Positions 1-12,051 of a stretch of DNA of 64,000 nt are shown here, one piece after another. Location of the stretch: assembly GCA_028456385.1 (NCBI GenBank), contig JALNQF010000030.1:62001-126000 (forward strand), in the 5' to 3' direction. A program made the translations under genes and the position numbers. The DNA comes from Ophiosphaerella korrae. Its lineage: Eukaryota > Ascomycota > Dothideomycetes > Pleosporales > Phaeosphaeriaceae. Position 1 is the stretch's first letter, and each line of letters begins with the position of its first letter. Under the pieces are notes generated by a model that made no database searches, was not told the origin of the DNA, and worked only from the letters and a program-made list of their open reading frames with translations.

Positions 1-862
1 TGTTGGATAGTTGTGCACGTCTAGCTGGTTGTGGAGAAGTGCCGATAGCCCCAAAGAGGATATTGGCGGTTAACCAGATTGAGGTGCTAGAGCGAGCCGC
101 GAGGGCAGTCGGTGGGCAGGGCAAGAATGGAAGGACGAGAGAATGCACAGCAGACAGAGATGCAAGATGGACCATGATGCTAATACAAGAGATGGCAGTT
201 ATCTAGCTGCCAATGCTCAGCCTGTCAAGCGAGACCCTGCAGCAGCGGCACAGGGAGCATCGAGGATGCATGCAGAATGATGATGCAGATGGGCAGCCGG
301 TGCAGCTCGCTTGGTTGCGTCGTGTGTTACTGTAGCAGGCAGGGCGGGCAGGGACCATGGTCGTGGAGTGTTATTGCCTGCTGCAAGTCAATTTGGTGCG
401 GGACAGGGGAAGGAACGCCTGGCGCTGTTTCCCCAATCGCCAATCCCCGCGGTCGCGCCTGCGCTCGAGGGTCACAGACTGCGCCCCTCCAGCCTGTGCC
501 GGAGAAGCAGATAACCAGACAGGGCGTGATGGCCGAATACCGCAGTGCAGCAACATCAAACGCCGACATCCACTGCGGGCTATCCATGTCCCAGTCCCAC
601 GCACGCACATGCAATGGAATCCATACGGTGCGGTATCGAGGTGCTGGGCATGCACGCCACTGCACGGGCGGCGCTTTGTCCAGGCATGTTCAGGTAACGC
701 GAACCGTGAGCCCGCGCTAGTGCTCGGGCTCGTTCTTGTTCTTCTGTGCATCATTCGTCTTCTTTGAACGTGCTTTACTTCCTGGTCCTCCACGCTGCAA
801 GTGCCACAGACGACCGCCCTGCACTGCTGCTGCTCCTTCCGCCTGTACTCTCCATTGCTACT
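1..862. other. Upstream non-coding region
   Basis: No open frame here shows a recognisable domain, and the frames overlap one another on both strands, as expected for GC-balanced non-coding DNA. The last 100 bases before the URC4-like start are pyrimidine-rich, which fits a fungal promoter and leader. Confidence 0.5.
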
Positions 863-2498
863 ATGAGGCTTTTTGGCAGAAAGGGCTCCAAGCCCGCCAC
901 CTCACCCGGCTGTAGCCAGCCAAACTCGTCCAATGGCTCTTTGCGGTCCCCTGGCCCCACTCCCAACGGCTCCAGGCCGACGAGCTTCCCAGATGTCCCT
1001 CTCCCCAAGGCTCCCGACCCAGCACTCGACCCTGCCGGCTACCTGCGCAGCATCCATGCCGTGCGCGAGCGCTCTAGGCTGGTGCTGGAAAAAGCGAAAA
1101 AGAACCAGCTCAAACATTTCACTGTTGACATGAGCAAGTTCCACGACGTCGCCAGTTTTGTAGTCTCCATCATCAAGGTGAGTCTGTCGATCTCACTCAT
1201 GTCGCCACCGTTGCAGTGCTGATTGCAGACAGCGAGACTATGCGCCTGACTACGCTGCCATCCCCCCGCATGGCCGCTGGCAGCACTTTGATGTTGGTGG
1301 CCGCCCTCGGATTGACCAGCTGATGGCTTCGTGGCCCTCGACCGTCGACAACCAGGAACGCACCCGCCGTCTACTCGATCTCTTCCTTGTCTCAGTTCTC
1401 CTCGATGCTGGCGCTGGCACCAAATGGCAGTACAAAAGCAAAGAGTCTGGCCGCATCTATCGCCGCAGTGAGGGTCTTGCCGTCGCCAGTCTTGAAATGT
1501 TCAAGGCAGGTGCCTTCAGCAGCGACCCAAGAGAGCCATGCCAGGTTGACAGTGCTGGCCTGAAGAAATTGGACGTTACCATCATGTCACGAGGCCTACA
1601 AGTCACTGATGCGAACCCACTCGATGGCCTGGAGGGACGCACCAGTCTTCTACTGAGACTCGCCGAAGCACTACAGAACCAGGAGGTCTTTGGGCTAGAG
1701 GCGCGGCCAGGAAATATGCTCGGTAAATGAATATTTCACATTTCAGCTGCGCGTGCTAACTCAAGAAGACTACCTGCTTTCACACCCAACCACCCAGGCC
1801 TCGTCAGTTCCCATCATTCCGCTGCCTACGCTCTGGAACACTCTAATGGACAGCTTGACGCCAATCTGGCCAGCATCCAGGACGCAAATCGACGGCTTCC
1901 CGATTGGCGACGCCTGGCCATGCTCTGTCATGCCGTCGCATCCTACGCACCCCTGGGAGAACATTGTGCCCTTTCACAAGCTGACGCAGTGGCTAACCTA
2001 CTCGCTCATGGTACCCATGACCAAGCTACTGCATGTGCACTTTGCTGGCGCTGAACTGTTGACGGGTCTACCAGAGTATCGGAACGGTGGACTGTTCATT
2101 GACACAGGCCTCCTAACTTTAAAGCCAGAAGACCAGAAACGCGGCCTCGCACAGTACCAGCGCAATGCACAAGTCAAGGGACAACCCAGCATGGAAGTCG
2201 TACCGATGTTTCCCGCAGAAGACGATGTAATTGTCGAGTGGCGCGCAGTTACGGTGGGCTTATTGGACGATCTTCTTGTAGAAGTCAACAATCTCTTGAG
2301 CCTGAGCGGCTCTGACAAATTGAATTTGGCGCAGATGCTCGAGGCAGGGAGCTGGAAGGTAAGCCGAACCACTTGTCAGACCACGCGAACATGCAGCTAA
2401 CAAAGTTTAAACAGGGAGGTCGAGAAATCGCAGAAGTATCCCGGCCCAATACTAAGGAGCCACCAATTATGATTTTGTCAGATGGAACAGTTTTCTAA
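863..2498 (+). CDS. URC4: Uracil catabolism protein 4-like (DUF1688)
   Basis: Four exons (863-1177, 1233-1722, 1769-2358, 2415-2498) give 492 aa. Every junction keeps frame, and the introns are 46-56 nt; the second has a GCTAAC branch site. The protein has a Ser/Pro-rich N-terminal tail of about 55 residues. It then matches the DUF1688/Urc4 family: the YLRSIHAVRERS start, the RPGNML..DYLLSHPTTQ segment across intron 2, and the invariant SDGTVF C-terminus. Family knowledge: Urc4 is needed for the URC route of uracil degradation in yeasts; its biochemical role is not settled. The last exon is only 28 codons, so automated models may truncate it. No other URC gene lies in the window. Identity is strong from the C-terminal signature; the first ATG is the only plausible start before the conserved region. 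Confidence 0.88.
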
Positions 2499-2671
2499 GA
2501 TACCCTAACCCTAGCTTCTCGTTGCAGCCTTACCTTTCGCTTCCAACTATTTACACGGCCAGCGAATAGACATCTTGTGATGCACGATCTCGACGGTCGA
2601 TGTTTGCGGGACGCTTCTTGTTCATATTGCCCCGCCTTGGGGTTGTTTTGATATTTTTTGAACATGTTTGG

Positions 2672-3537
2672 TAACATGGTTTACAAGCGAGCTGCGCTTA
2701 CAAGCGAGCTGCGCCTAACACCAACTTTGCGCACCTCTTCATGCGTATAACTCAACAACGCAGTAGAGTAGCGTAGATATATTGATATATCAAATTAAGT
2801 AGTATCTACTGGCATCATTTTACACGTACGTGAGTTGTGCCCAGTCTCTCTGCACCTCTTGCAGCGCGCGCGAGCCTAGCGACTCAGGCCTGATGTCTCT
2901 CCATCTTGACGCTGCACAGCCTCTCTCTTAGTAAGTATATCCTCTCCTTATCCCTTTTTCAAGACTCCTTGCTTCTAAATCCGCCTTTTTTTTGTAATTT
3001 ACACTTACTAGCTGCCTTATTAGCTCTCTTAAGACTAGAGATCTAATCGCGTATTAACTTAGCCCCTAGTACTCCTTAGCTACTTAATATAAGGAATAAA
3101 GCGTAAGATCCTTTACTATATATCTAGATATCTTTAAGGACTAGCTTCCTTAGTATATAGAAGAATAAAGAATCTAGTATCTCTTTTTAAAACTATAACC
3201 TAAATGTAACGAAGGTCCCCGGAATACTTGAGATCCTTGAGGGCTCTAGTACTAGTCGGGAGCGGGGCTAATACTGTTAAACCGCAGCTCTACTCCACTG
3301 CACCAAACAAACCAAAAAGGCAGATGAGTATTCAACAACGTTGAATACCGGAGTAGAACAGTATATATCGTTACAAAGGCCCATTGGCCCTTGGCTCTCG
3401 GCTCAGTATGCGCCAATCGCAATACTACTACAGCCCTGCGGGCCTTGTAGGCGCCGAAGCCTAACAGATATTATATAATAAGATGAGATGGGTGCGCAAA
3501 GTTGGTGTTGGGCGCAGCTCGCTTGTAAACCACGTTA
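2672..3537. mobile_element. Non-autonomous DNA transposon relic with terminal inverted repeats
   Basis: The left end (2672-2735) and the right end (3491-3537) are inverted copies of one another. They share TGGTTTACAAGCGAGCTGCGC followed by CAACACCAACTTTGCGCACC with a few mismatches. In the left arm the 17-nt unit TTACAAGCGAGCTGCGC is tandemly duplicated. The interior is AT-rich, rich in TA dinucleotides, and has no coding frame, as expected for a RIP-degraded or deletion-derived element. No clear target-site duplication was seen. The superfamily is not assigned. Confidence 0.65.
3205..3375. repeat. Possible solo LTR nested in the relic
   Basis: This 171-nt segment begins TGTAACG and ends CGTTACA, the TG..CA inverted termini of an LTR. 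It contains a short hairpin, GTATTCAAC-AAC-GTTGAATAC, near 3327. No matching 5-bp target duplication is visible, so the call rests on the termini alone. Confidence 0.3.
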
Positions 3538-3965
3538 GCGGAGCAGTAATAATGAGGGAGAACACAGATGGGCTTGGCGAGATAGCAGTGCGTGGAATGC
3601 ATAAAGTTATCCACTTCATGAATCATGGAGAATCGGTAGATTGAGGGAGTCGGGACGCGGGTGCGGGAGCCCTCCCTTGTGTGTAGAGGACAGTAGTCGG
3701 ACCGGGCGAATCGGCACGTGCGAGGATGCGAGTCAAAGCTCCTAATGACAAGGGCGCTTTGATTGTGCCGTTTAACGTCCATCTCCAATCTACCATTGCA
3801 CGGCAGCTAATTTAAGCAACGCTGTCCAAACCCTGCTGCACTTGACACACGATTGCCGTGCATCTTTTTTTTTGTTGACCCGGCTCGTGAGGAGGAGGGC
3901 TTACGTGTCTATTCACAAGTCACCAAGAGGCGGATGCCGCGGGCCGCGCATACACAAGAATCAAG

Positions 3966-5126
3966 ATGAACTCGACGACCAAGCGCCAGAAGCAGCGCAA
4001 GGTGTTGCTGATGGGCAAGAGTGGGGCGGGCAAGTCGTCGATGAGGAGCATTGTCTTTAGCAACTATGTGGCTAAAGACGTGCGGCGGCTGGGCGCGACC
4101 ATTGACGTCGAGCACAGCAACATCAAGTTCATGGGCAACCTGATGCTGAACCTGTGGGACTGTGGCGGGTACGGCCGACTGCGCTGCACAATGCAATGAT
4201 TGCAGGCTGACAGGCGCAGCCAGGACGGCTTTGTCGAAAACTACCTCACCCAGTCGCGCAACCACGTCTTCGGCTCCGTCGCCGTCCTCATCTTCGTCTT
4301 CGACATCGAGTCGCGCGAGTTCCCGGCTGACGTCGTCTCCTACTCTAACATCATCCGCGCCCTGCATGAATGCAGCCCGGCCGCCAAGGTCTTCTGCCTC
4401 ATCCACAAGATCGACCTCGTCCAGGCGCGCTTGCGCCAGTCCATGTTCGATGAGCGTGCCGACTATATCAGGGAGGCCTCGGAGAGCTTCAAGGACACGG
4501 TCGAGTTCTTCGCTACCAGCATCTGGGACCAGAGCCTGTACAAGGCATGGACCAAGATCATCTACTACCTCATCCCCAACGCAGGTACCATCGAAGCCCT
4601 CCTGGAACAACTCGCCGAAGTCATCGACGCAAGGGAACTGATCCTCTACGAACGAACAACCTGCCTCACTGTCGCACACGTGACCCGACGAACTGAAGAA
4701 CCCAACCCCTTCACCGATCGCTTCGAGCGCATATCGAGCATCCTCAAGACCCACAAACAAAGCATGGCGTACGTGCCTCCCCACCCCTTCTCTCACCCAT
4801 CCACTCACTTACACCACAACAGCCGCCACACCAACATCCCCGCTGGCAGCGCCAACTTCGCCGAAATGCAAATCAAGACCGGCCGCTTCATGTTCTTCAT
4901 CACCCGCCTGACCGAAAACACGAATCTGGCCGTCGCCATTCCACCCTCAGAGCAAGTCTTCAACGCCGCACGTGTTAACATTTTCCAGGCCCGGCCCAGA
5001 TTCGCCGAGCTGGACATTGCATCGAAGCCGCGGCCACCTATCCAACAAGCGTTCGCCGGCTCGGCGGATACGTCGGATTTGGCGGAGAGGGATAAGGGGA
5101 AGGGAAGGGAGGTAAGCGCGTGGTGA
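3966..5126 (+). CDS. GTR1: Rag-family small GTPase Gtr1 (RagA/B type)
   Basis: Three exons (3966-4168, 4220-4768, 4823-5126) give 351 aa. The P-loop GKSGAGKSS is at residues 17-25. It is followed by the Rag-specific [14 protein letters not shown] and [12 protein letters not shown] stretches and the WDCGGQD switch II, which is rebuilt across intron 1. HKIDL is the NKxD-type guanine-specificity motif of Rags. The C-terminal half ([20 protein letters not shown]) is the roadblock-like heterodimerisation domain. Family knowledge: Gtr1 pairs with Gtr2 on the vacuole in the EGO complex and signals amino-acid sufficiency to TORC1. Intron 2 is only 54 nt and in frame, so an unspliced model would add 18 spurious residues. 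The extreme C-terminus (GREVSAW) is not conserved; a further small exon cannot be excluded. Confidence 0.92.
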
Positions 5127-6304
5127 GGAGGTTGATTTAGATGGACATGGAATATGAAGTGGTGCGGGGATGGGGAAGGAGCAAGGCTCATGAGGGCAGG
5201 CACGGCATAGAGCCATCCTCCCTGCCAAAGCCCGCATTTCCCCTGGCAGGGTTGCCCCGAGCTAGAGTCCTACGCAAGCGAAAAATGTGCTTTTCTTCGC
5301 AGCATGTCAGCGGGATAGCTCTCGCGTGGCAAAACGTACTGTTGCCAGGCATGGCGAGGAGGATTGGGCGGGCAGAAGAACGCCCGGTGTAACGATATCG
5401 GTCGAACAAATAGATACGAAGTTTACGTCGATTGCTACTCGTGCTCAAACACAATTCGTGCGTTTACGCAACTTGCATTTATCAGGTTAGCATCAGATGT
5501 GTGCTCGATGCGAGGGAGCTGCACATTGCGTAAGGATGTATCGAAAGGTGCTCTATTACGCCGCATGAGATCCATATTTGGCCTAAGGCTCGACTACTAC
5601 TAGTTTCGCTGTGTGGTCACAATAGTTGTTGGTTATTCCTAGTAATTTGCACACATTGTAATTTTATGCTTGGGTTTTTTTGTGACATATCTGGGGACAA
5701 TTAGTGTGGGGCTAATACCTCAAGGCGAAGGACCCTGGCAGCATCATTATGAAATTCAGAGAGTGTGTATGTTTGCTTACATTTGCTGAGGGTGCCTGTT
5801 TACATACGGTGGTCAAAAGCATAGAATTGTACGCGGCTGAATAGCTCGCTCCTTTTCAAGGCGAGCAATGCTGGATGATTTGGCCGCGTGGAATATGGCC
5901 ACTGCATGGAAAAATCACGGCACTGATTGGCGTTGGAGGCAGTGCTTGGACAAATTTGGAGCGCATTTATCTCTCGTCTTTGCAAAAAGCATATTAGCGT
6001 GAATGAGATCTGGCGTAGCTTAGTATATAATTATCTTGCTCGATTGATCATTAAAGGAAGGTGATAACGTCATACTGCTACTCTTTCCATGCATCCCTGT
6101 GGAAGGTGCGGTGGGTATTGCTTGTTGGATAACTTATATATGTAGCTAACTGGTTTCATCAATGTGAGTTTTTATCAAGGTCTAGAAACTGAATTGATGT
6201 TGCTAGTTGGCTAAGATCCCGAGGATGAATGGTGTAGATTAACAGTTTTTGCTCCTTATATTTTCAAACAGTCCTCCGGTGAACCGCTCGCCTTGCACTC
6301 CAAT
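5127..6304. other. Intergenic region between GTR1 and RING gene
   Basis: This is the space between two gene 3' ends, so it should hold two untranslated tails. The second half is AT-rich. No frame longer than about 80 codons has a recognisable feature. Confidence 0.5.
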
Positions 6305-7690
6305 TTAATATACAAGGCTGACCGACAGTTCAACTGCAAGAGGTATCATGCCACCAATCGGCATGAATGGAAAGAGCAGTTGGATCTCGGTCGCATTTTC
6401 ATGGTGATAAGAAGGCTGTGCTCGAATGAATCGAACGTACTCTCTAAATCGACGCAGATCTTCGGGATCTAGTCTAGGTATAAAATACCCATCCGTCAGA
6501 ACACGATTCAGGGGGCAGGAGACGCCCGCCTGCGAGAACTGACGGGTGTACATCACCGAATTCCAAGCTGCCTGACGAGACGACTCAGGGAGATGATCTA
6601 TAACATGTTCAAGGAGAGAGGTCGGCATAAACATGTACTCATCCATAGGGGTTATCATAAAAACCCAGTCCTCTTCCGCGTCTGTGTTGACTGACTCACC
6701 GATCGTTGGAACGGTATCGTTGCGCACAGTTGGAGTAGTTTCGGCGTCACGGGAAGTAGTACTCGCTGAAGCTCGCTGGGCCCGGCGCGAGTCCTGGGCA
6801 GAATATGGATTCCATCTAGTATTCGTGATGTCCTGACCTAAAGGAGGCCAGTTACGTTCCCGCTGCGCATGAGGACGATTTGAGCCCTCACTAGGTGACT
6901 CACCCTGTTGAGTGATAGGCTGGCTTATAAATTCTATTAAGATTTGTGGCCGGAACTGGACCTGGACACGCTCCACATCACGATACTCAATCTCTGGGAC
7001 CATCCTCAGCCACCTAGGTGGGCCTAAAGTTCGACCGTTCCATATTGGAGTGTAGAGTACTCGTAAGGCGTTAGGATACTGCTGTCTTATCAGAGTTACC
7101 AAGTGGCGCTCTTCCTCGTTGGTCAGCGCGTTCCGACCTTCCACTAGCATTTCTCTGATATCTGCATCTGGGAAAGGCAGTGACTGGTCAAATAGGTCTG
7201 GCAGCCACTCTGTACGGCATAGAGGGCAGACTTTTTTCTGGCTGGGATCATTGACGAAAAATTGTACAAGGCATCTAAAGCCGATGACATGCTCACAGGG
7301 AGTGAGATTCTTGATCTTCACAAATATATGTGCGTTTGTACCATCGTAGCAGATGGGACATACAAAGTCAGCATGGTTTGAGTCATGACTTTCCATAACG
7401 AGTTCAGTATGTTCTTGTATGAACTTTGTATATTGTTCACGACGTTCTTGATATCCTTCGCCTGTCAACCGCGGTCTACGAATTGGGGAACTTTGAGGGG
7501 TAAACTCGACTGGAGGAGGAGTTATCGGGCGATCGGGAGGAGGTGGCGGAATATTCGAAGTGCTGGGAAAGGGCGACGTCAGCTCGCTGGCTAGATCTCG
7601 AAGGAAGCCAAAACCACGCTGAATCCGGCAGCGCCAATTAGAGCTGGACTCATCATGCTCTTCATTGTTGCTGTTTCCTGGAACAGACAT
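6305..7690 (-). CDS. RING-finger protein with atypical C5 position
   Basis: One uninterrupted frame of 461 aa from the ATG at 7690; the open frame extends further upstream but only from a TTG. The N-terminal 110 residues are Pro/Ser-rich and likely disordered. Residues 111-158 form a RING: CPIC, then PCEHVIGFRC, then CPLC. In the canonical RING the third zinc pair is C-x-H-x2-C-x2-C; here the C5 position is Gly (CEHVIGFRC), a variant common in fungal RING proteins. The remaining 300 residues are Arg-rich, with a low-complexity middle and a helical C-terminal part, and are not recognised. A probable E3 ubiquitin ligase; substrate unknown. Gene-poor DNA flanks it upstream. Confidence 0.75.
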   Translation of the reverse strand: MSVPGNSNNEEHDESSSNWRCRIQRGFGFLRDLASELTSPFPSTSNIPPPPPDRPITPPPVEFTPQSSPIRRPRLTGEGYQERREQYTKFIQEHTELVMESHDSNHADFVCPICYDGTNAHIFVKIKNLTPCEHVIGFRCLVQFFVNDPSQKKVCPLCRTEWLPDLFDQSLPFPDADIREMLVEGRNALTNEEERHLVTLIRQQYPNALRVLYTPIWNGRTLGPPRWLRMVPEIEYRDVERVQVQFRPQILIEFISQPITQQGESPSEGSNRPHAQRERNWPPLGQDITNTRWNPYSAQDSRRAQRASASTTSRDAETTPTVRNDTVPTIGESVNTDAEEDWVFMITPMDEYMFMPTSLLEHVIDHLPESSRQAAWNSVMYTRQFSQAGVSCPLNRVLTDGYFIPRLDPEDLRRFREYVRFIRAQPSYHHENATEIQLLFPFMPIGGMIPLAVELSVSLVY

Positions 7691-10600
7691 TGCAAAAGTT
7701 TTAACATGGAACCAGGAGGGCTTTGGGTATGTTAAAGAGCCCTTGGCAAACAATGCGGGGCAGAACTGGAGTTGATGGAGCCTGATGAGAGCAGGAGAGA
7801 GCTAGGGAAATTTGAGTGGTTAATTTTTCTAGTAACTTGGGCTAAACTTTCCCCTATAGCCGCACACCAAACATAGTGATTGCTCAGCATAAGAAGACCA
7901 CGTGATAAGCTGACCGCATTTTTCACTAGTCAAGCGTAAATTATACAGTTTCATTGATGAAGTGTAAAGTTTGAGTAGATAGCAAATAAGAGTCTTTTAC
8001 AGCTATGAGATCTACTCAATCATTGTGCGTAAATGCTATAAGGCCTGGTTGCTGCAAGGAGGTTTAGTAAGTGCTGACCTAGAGATGGAGTAAGAGAGCT
8101 GCATCGTAATTGATGATCAGATAATCCTCTGCTCTCTCGATATTTATTCTAATGGCTTTTATATACCCTAAACGAACCACTAAGAATCTGCTTCATTCCA
8201 GCATTATTGGCCCACAACCAGTCGTAATGATGTATGGTCTGATAAATTTCTGAGAGAGTAGCCTCTCGGCTTTTTGGAATGAACTGTGGTATGAATATAT
8301 GTTACCGAAACAAGTACTGTACTTCCAATACGCCGAAGTTGGTTTTGAAAGTAGCCAAATTTGGTAGTGCCTATGGTATTGAGAATAGATATTATGTTCT
8401 TCACTCCTTTAACCGATAGTTGGACTCTTTGATGCCAGAAGTGGATGTGAACCTTGGGAGATGATGGAGAGGTTGAAGAGAAGATATATGTGAAGGTGAT
8501 GGAAATAGCTAATACTCATGACAAGGAGTACATACAATGTTTTCATTGAGAAATGTATGTGTTATACAGCTAATAAATTTAAAGTATGGTGTATGAATGG
8601 AATTAACTATCTTCCTAGGCCTGAAGCCGTTCGTGCATGTTCTTAGTGTAGAAATGCGAATTGGCTGAAGTGTATGTGGCCCTCTCACCATCTAATGGTC
8701 ATCTAGCATTGACTATTGATTGTTTCCTGGTGTGACACAGAGTTATACTCTTACACGCAGAGACTACAAGTGAGAGATTATTTGCAAACTATAGGGGCTA
8801 TATAAGTTCACAATGATACCTGACAAGAAATCAAGTAATTATAATACAAATCATAGCTTGAGCGAACTAGACACGAAGAAATCAGAGAGAGTAAATCTCT
8901 AGTGTTATTGATGACGCCTTTCTGACCCGAAGGATGACTACTACCAAGATGCGATGACTGTATAGCGAAATGCCTGACGCACTGGTCTATGCTCTGGTGT
9001 GTAAGGACTTCAAGGGAGTAGACGTCATTGTCATTGTATAAAGTGGTGCATAGGAAGATAGTTCTGTTTTCGTAGTCTTATTTTTAGCACTGATCGAAGA
9101 GAAGCAACTGAAACCGCCATTAGTATGAGATATGTGTCATCGCATTGCTGTGAAACTTACTACTATGTATGTAGTTTGGCGAGGATATGAAGTGATACCT
9201 TGCGAAAATTGCCTCTGTCCTGCACCAATGGAGACTCTCGGAAGGTATTGATTCGGTCCGTTCACTACCATCGGCACCCAACTTTGAGCATAATCCCATA
9301 TCACTTCTACAAGGAATTGCTTGTGGTAATGGTGCTATTAGGGAGAAGATGGTACGGCCAGAATGATACCAGTGAAATAAGGTATGATCTGACAGGCAAA
9401 GTGACATTGATACACCAAATGGAAACAAAGCAGAAATAACAAGAGGTGGAATAACTTAGGGCGGAGCGCTAAATGTTTGCTGACTAGTATGATGAATATA
9501 ATCGATGGTAGCTTGGAAATTTTCATCTATAAACTTTATAAACATAACGCTATGATGTGCTTTGCGATGGCAAAGTGCTGCTGTACACTGGACGCCAAAT
9601 TGAGGGTGCCTGGGAGCAAATGACAAACTGAACTAGCATCAAGGTCGTAATGAGCATCTCGTTCGGGGTCTCTGCGCTAATTATCAAGGTAATGTCGGCA
9701 TCAGCCGATTAATGAGGCTCTCCCAAAGTATGTTCCAGATCGCCAACGTTAGTTCATATCTCGGGTAGGGCTAGCCTGCTAAAGTAAAGTTTCCTTGAAT
9801 CGCCTTGGGTGTCGGCGCAAGGAAGCACCGTGCATCATGATTCGTGGAATCAGGATATTTCTCACACCCAAAGTCGTTGTCAACTTTGGAGAGCCCTCCG
9901 CGGCAGTCCCTTGGCTCAATGGGCTCCATTCTTTCAATGTTGTTGGGATGTAGCATGTACATCAACAAACCGACAAAGTGGTCGTTATGCAGATCCATAT
10001 GGATTTCGGTCTGATGACATTGACATGCAAGACCCACACTGTTCGATGCCCAACTTTGCAGTTGATAGTTGGTACAGACCGCTGGGTAGATGCATTCCTG
10101 AAATGTGGCAAATCTTGCTATTATCGAACGAGGTGCGGCACGGTAGAAAATTGTGGCGTTGGACTTCGCCAACCGAGCTCAAGGCCAAGTGACATGCTGT
10201 GCATCATTCAGCCATTCCGGCAAGCAAAGCAATCGGCACATGAAGACGCCATGCTGTTCACAGCAGTAAGCCCGGCCACAGTGGCTTAGGCATTAAAGCC
10301 GTTTCAGCTCGAAGGCACCTTATCCATGCGGGGTATCGCGGCATTCAAACCGAAGGCAAAGTAACTCCGTGAACTAGACGCGCCTACTTGGCGGTGACAT
10401 CCCGTAAAGCAGCGTTAAGAATTGGCGATGCTGTTGAGAACAACGTTGGCCGATATCTGCCACGTGCAGTACATTGAACAAGTGCTATGTATTTTAGTGG
10501 TGCGATTTGAGCTGTTGGTGTTCTTAGCATGTGAAATCGTTCGCATGGAGATATATCCCTGCGCCTGCGCCGTAACGGTGCTTAGGTATTATCTAATTAA

Positions 10601-12051
10601 TATAGATGATAGCTCTCTGTTAAAAACATTTGCACTTTGATCTTTGATACAGTTTTAGGGTAGAAGTTTTATGAAGAACGAATGATCCGTGCTATATAAA
10701 GTTCTGAAATCACGTTTTCGTCAACGGTTCAACTTCAAGTCGGTGAGGATGGTGAGGCACCCTGGCATGGCTATCCGTTGCGCATAATAGCCCGATAGTG
10801 GCTCTCATCCCGGGTTGCAGCAGGAACATTACTTGATTGAGAAGCGGCCCGGTGCGGATATGAACGCGGGAAGGAGAAGTTATAGACGTACCTGCAGCCG
10901 AGTCACCAACAGAAAACCAACACAGCCGGCGTGTTTTGCGCTATCATTTGAGCAGACCGAGGCCCAGATTTGTTCCGAGCGGCCAATATGCCAGAGATAG
11001 ATTGAAACACATTGAGGCCCTTGTTGACCTATACCTCATCCAGTCTCAAGAACGCGCACCCAACCAATGGGTACCTCCGACTTACAAGGCGTTGCAGGCA
11101 CATCAACCGTATACGAATGCACGCTCAAGCTTCGGCAATCATGCCGTAAGTGTGTAGAGTAAGCGAGAAGACCCGGGATCTCAGGGTGTGCCTCAAACGC
11201 ACTGTTGAAGACCCTAGCCCTCTCCTCTAGTTCGGCTTCGATTGAGATCTTTAACTTACCACTAGTGAACCGGGTCTGTGGGCCACGATCGCTGAGGCTC
11301 ATATACCCTTGAACACAAGTAAGCGAGTTGCAATGTTCAAAGAGTGGATCTAATGATTGCATATGACGACTTGTTTTCAAGACTAAAAAACGACAGATGT
11401 CGTTGCGCTTAGAGTTAGGCATTGTTCTGATGCCGTCCTGATCCGGTCTGTGGAGACGTCTGTTTAGCCGGATATGAGCTCATGTCGTACACAGTGACAA
11501 AAAGGGATTTCTCGAGAGTTGACTGTTTGAAATCGTTGACATGGACACCCACATACAACAAATGGGGAAGGTGTATCGTTTCCAGACTGAAAGTCTGGGC
11601 CAAGCGTAGTAGATTTGTCTACTAGGTTTCCTTTCCTGGGATGCTCAACGGAATTTTGACGCAGAATGCACGTCATTGAGGGCTTTGGAATATTCCATTG
11701 TTAATCAATTTGGGCATGATCTTGTAAACTTTGATTGACGCCCCGGGATCTGCAGCTAGGGTATGTATCGAATTGAGACGATACTGAATTAGCGAAAAGG
11801 ATGTAGATAAGCTGAAAGGCAAGAGCACCGTGTATATGAGTGAAATATGCAAGTGAGATGCGTCTGATAGATGCTGGACAAGTGAATTGCCCAGAGCCAG
11901 AGAAAGGACAATGCTCGGCGATTTCTAGCTACAGGTTCCAAGATGGGCTAGCGGGGGTTGCCCCTCCCCCGCCTGCCCAACTAGGAATTCATAACAAAAA
12001 ATTTCTAGACGGCCAATACCTGAACATCAGACTAGAGCCCAGCTGTTCACA
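7691..12051. other. Long gene-poor interval
   Basis: This 4.4 kb holds only short overlapping frames. The part from 7.7 to 9.6 kb is AT-rich. Between 9771 and 10420 on the minus strand there is a Cys-containing frame with stop codons and frame breaks that may be a dead gene. The minus-strand frames at 11036-11603 look weakly protein-like but are not recognised. No tRNA or other RNA gene was seen. Confidence 0.45.

Noticed and set aside
277..793. Four overlapping frames of 112-147 codons on both strands
   Set aside because: Cys/Arg-rich translations without domains, mutually overlapping; expected by chance in GC-balanced DNA.
2415..2498. Apparent one-base frameshift in the last URC4 exon
   Set aside because: It came from my miscounting; coordinates of overlapping frames show the exon is in frame to the SDGTVF stop.
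2505..2516. CCCTAACCCTA, two telomere-like units just after URC4
   Set aside because: Only two units, in a 3' untranslated region; no array and no other subtelomeric sign.
3909..4808. 299-codon minus-strand frame opposite GTR1
   Set aside because: Antisense shadow of a well-conserved GTPase; composition mirrors its codon use.
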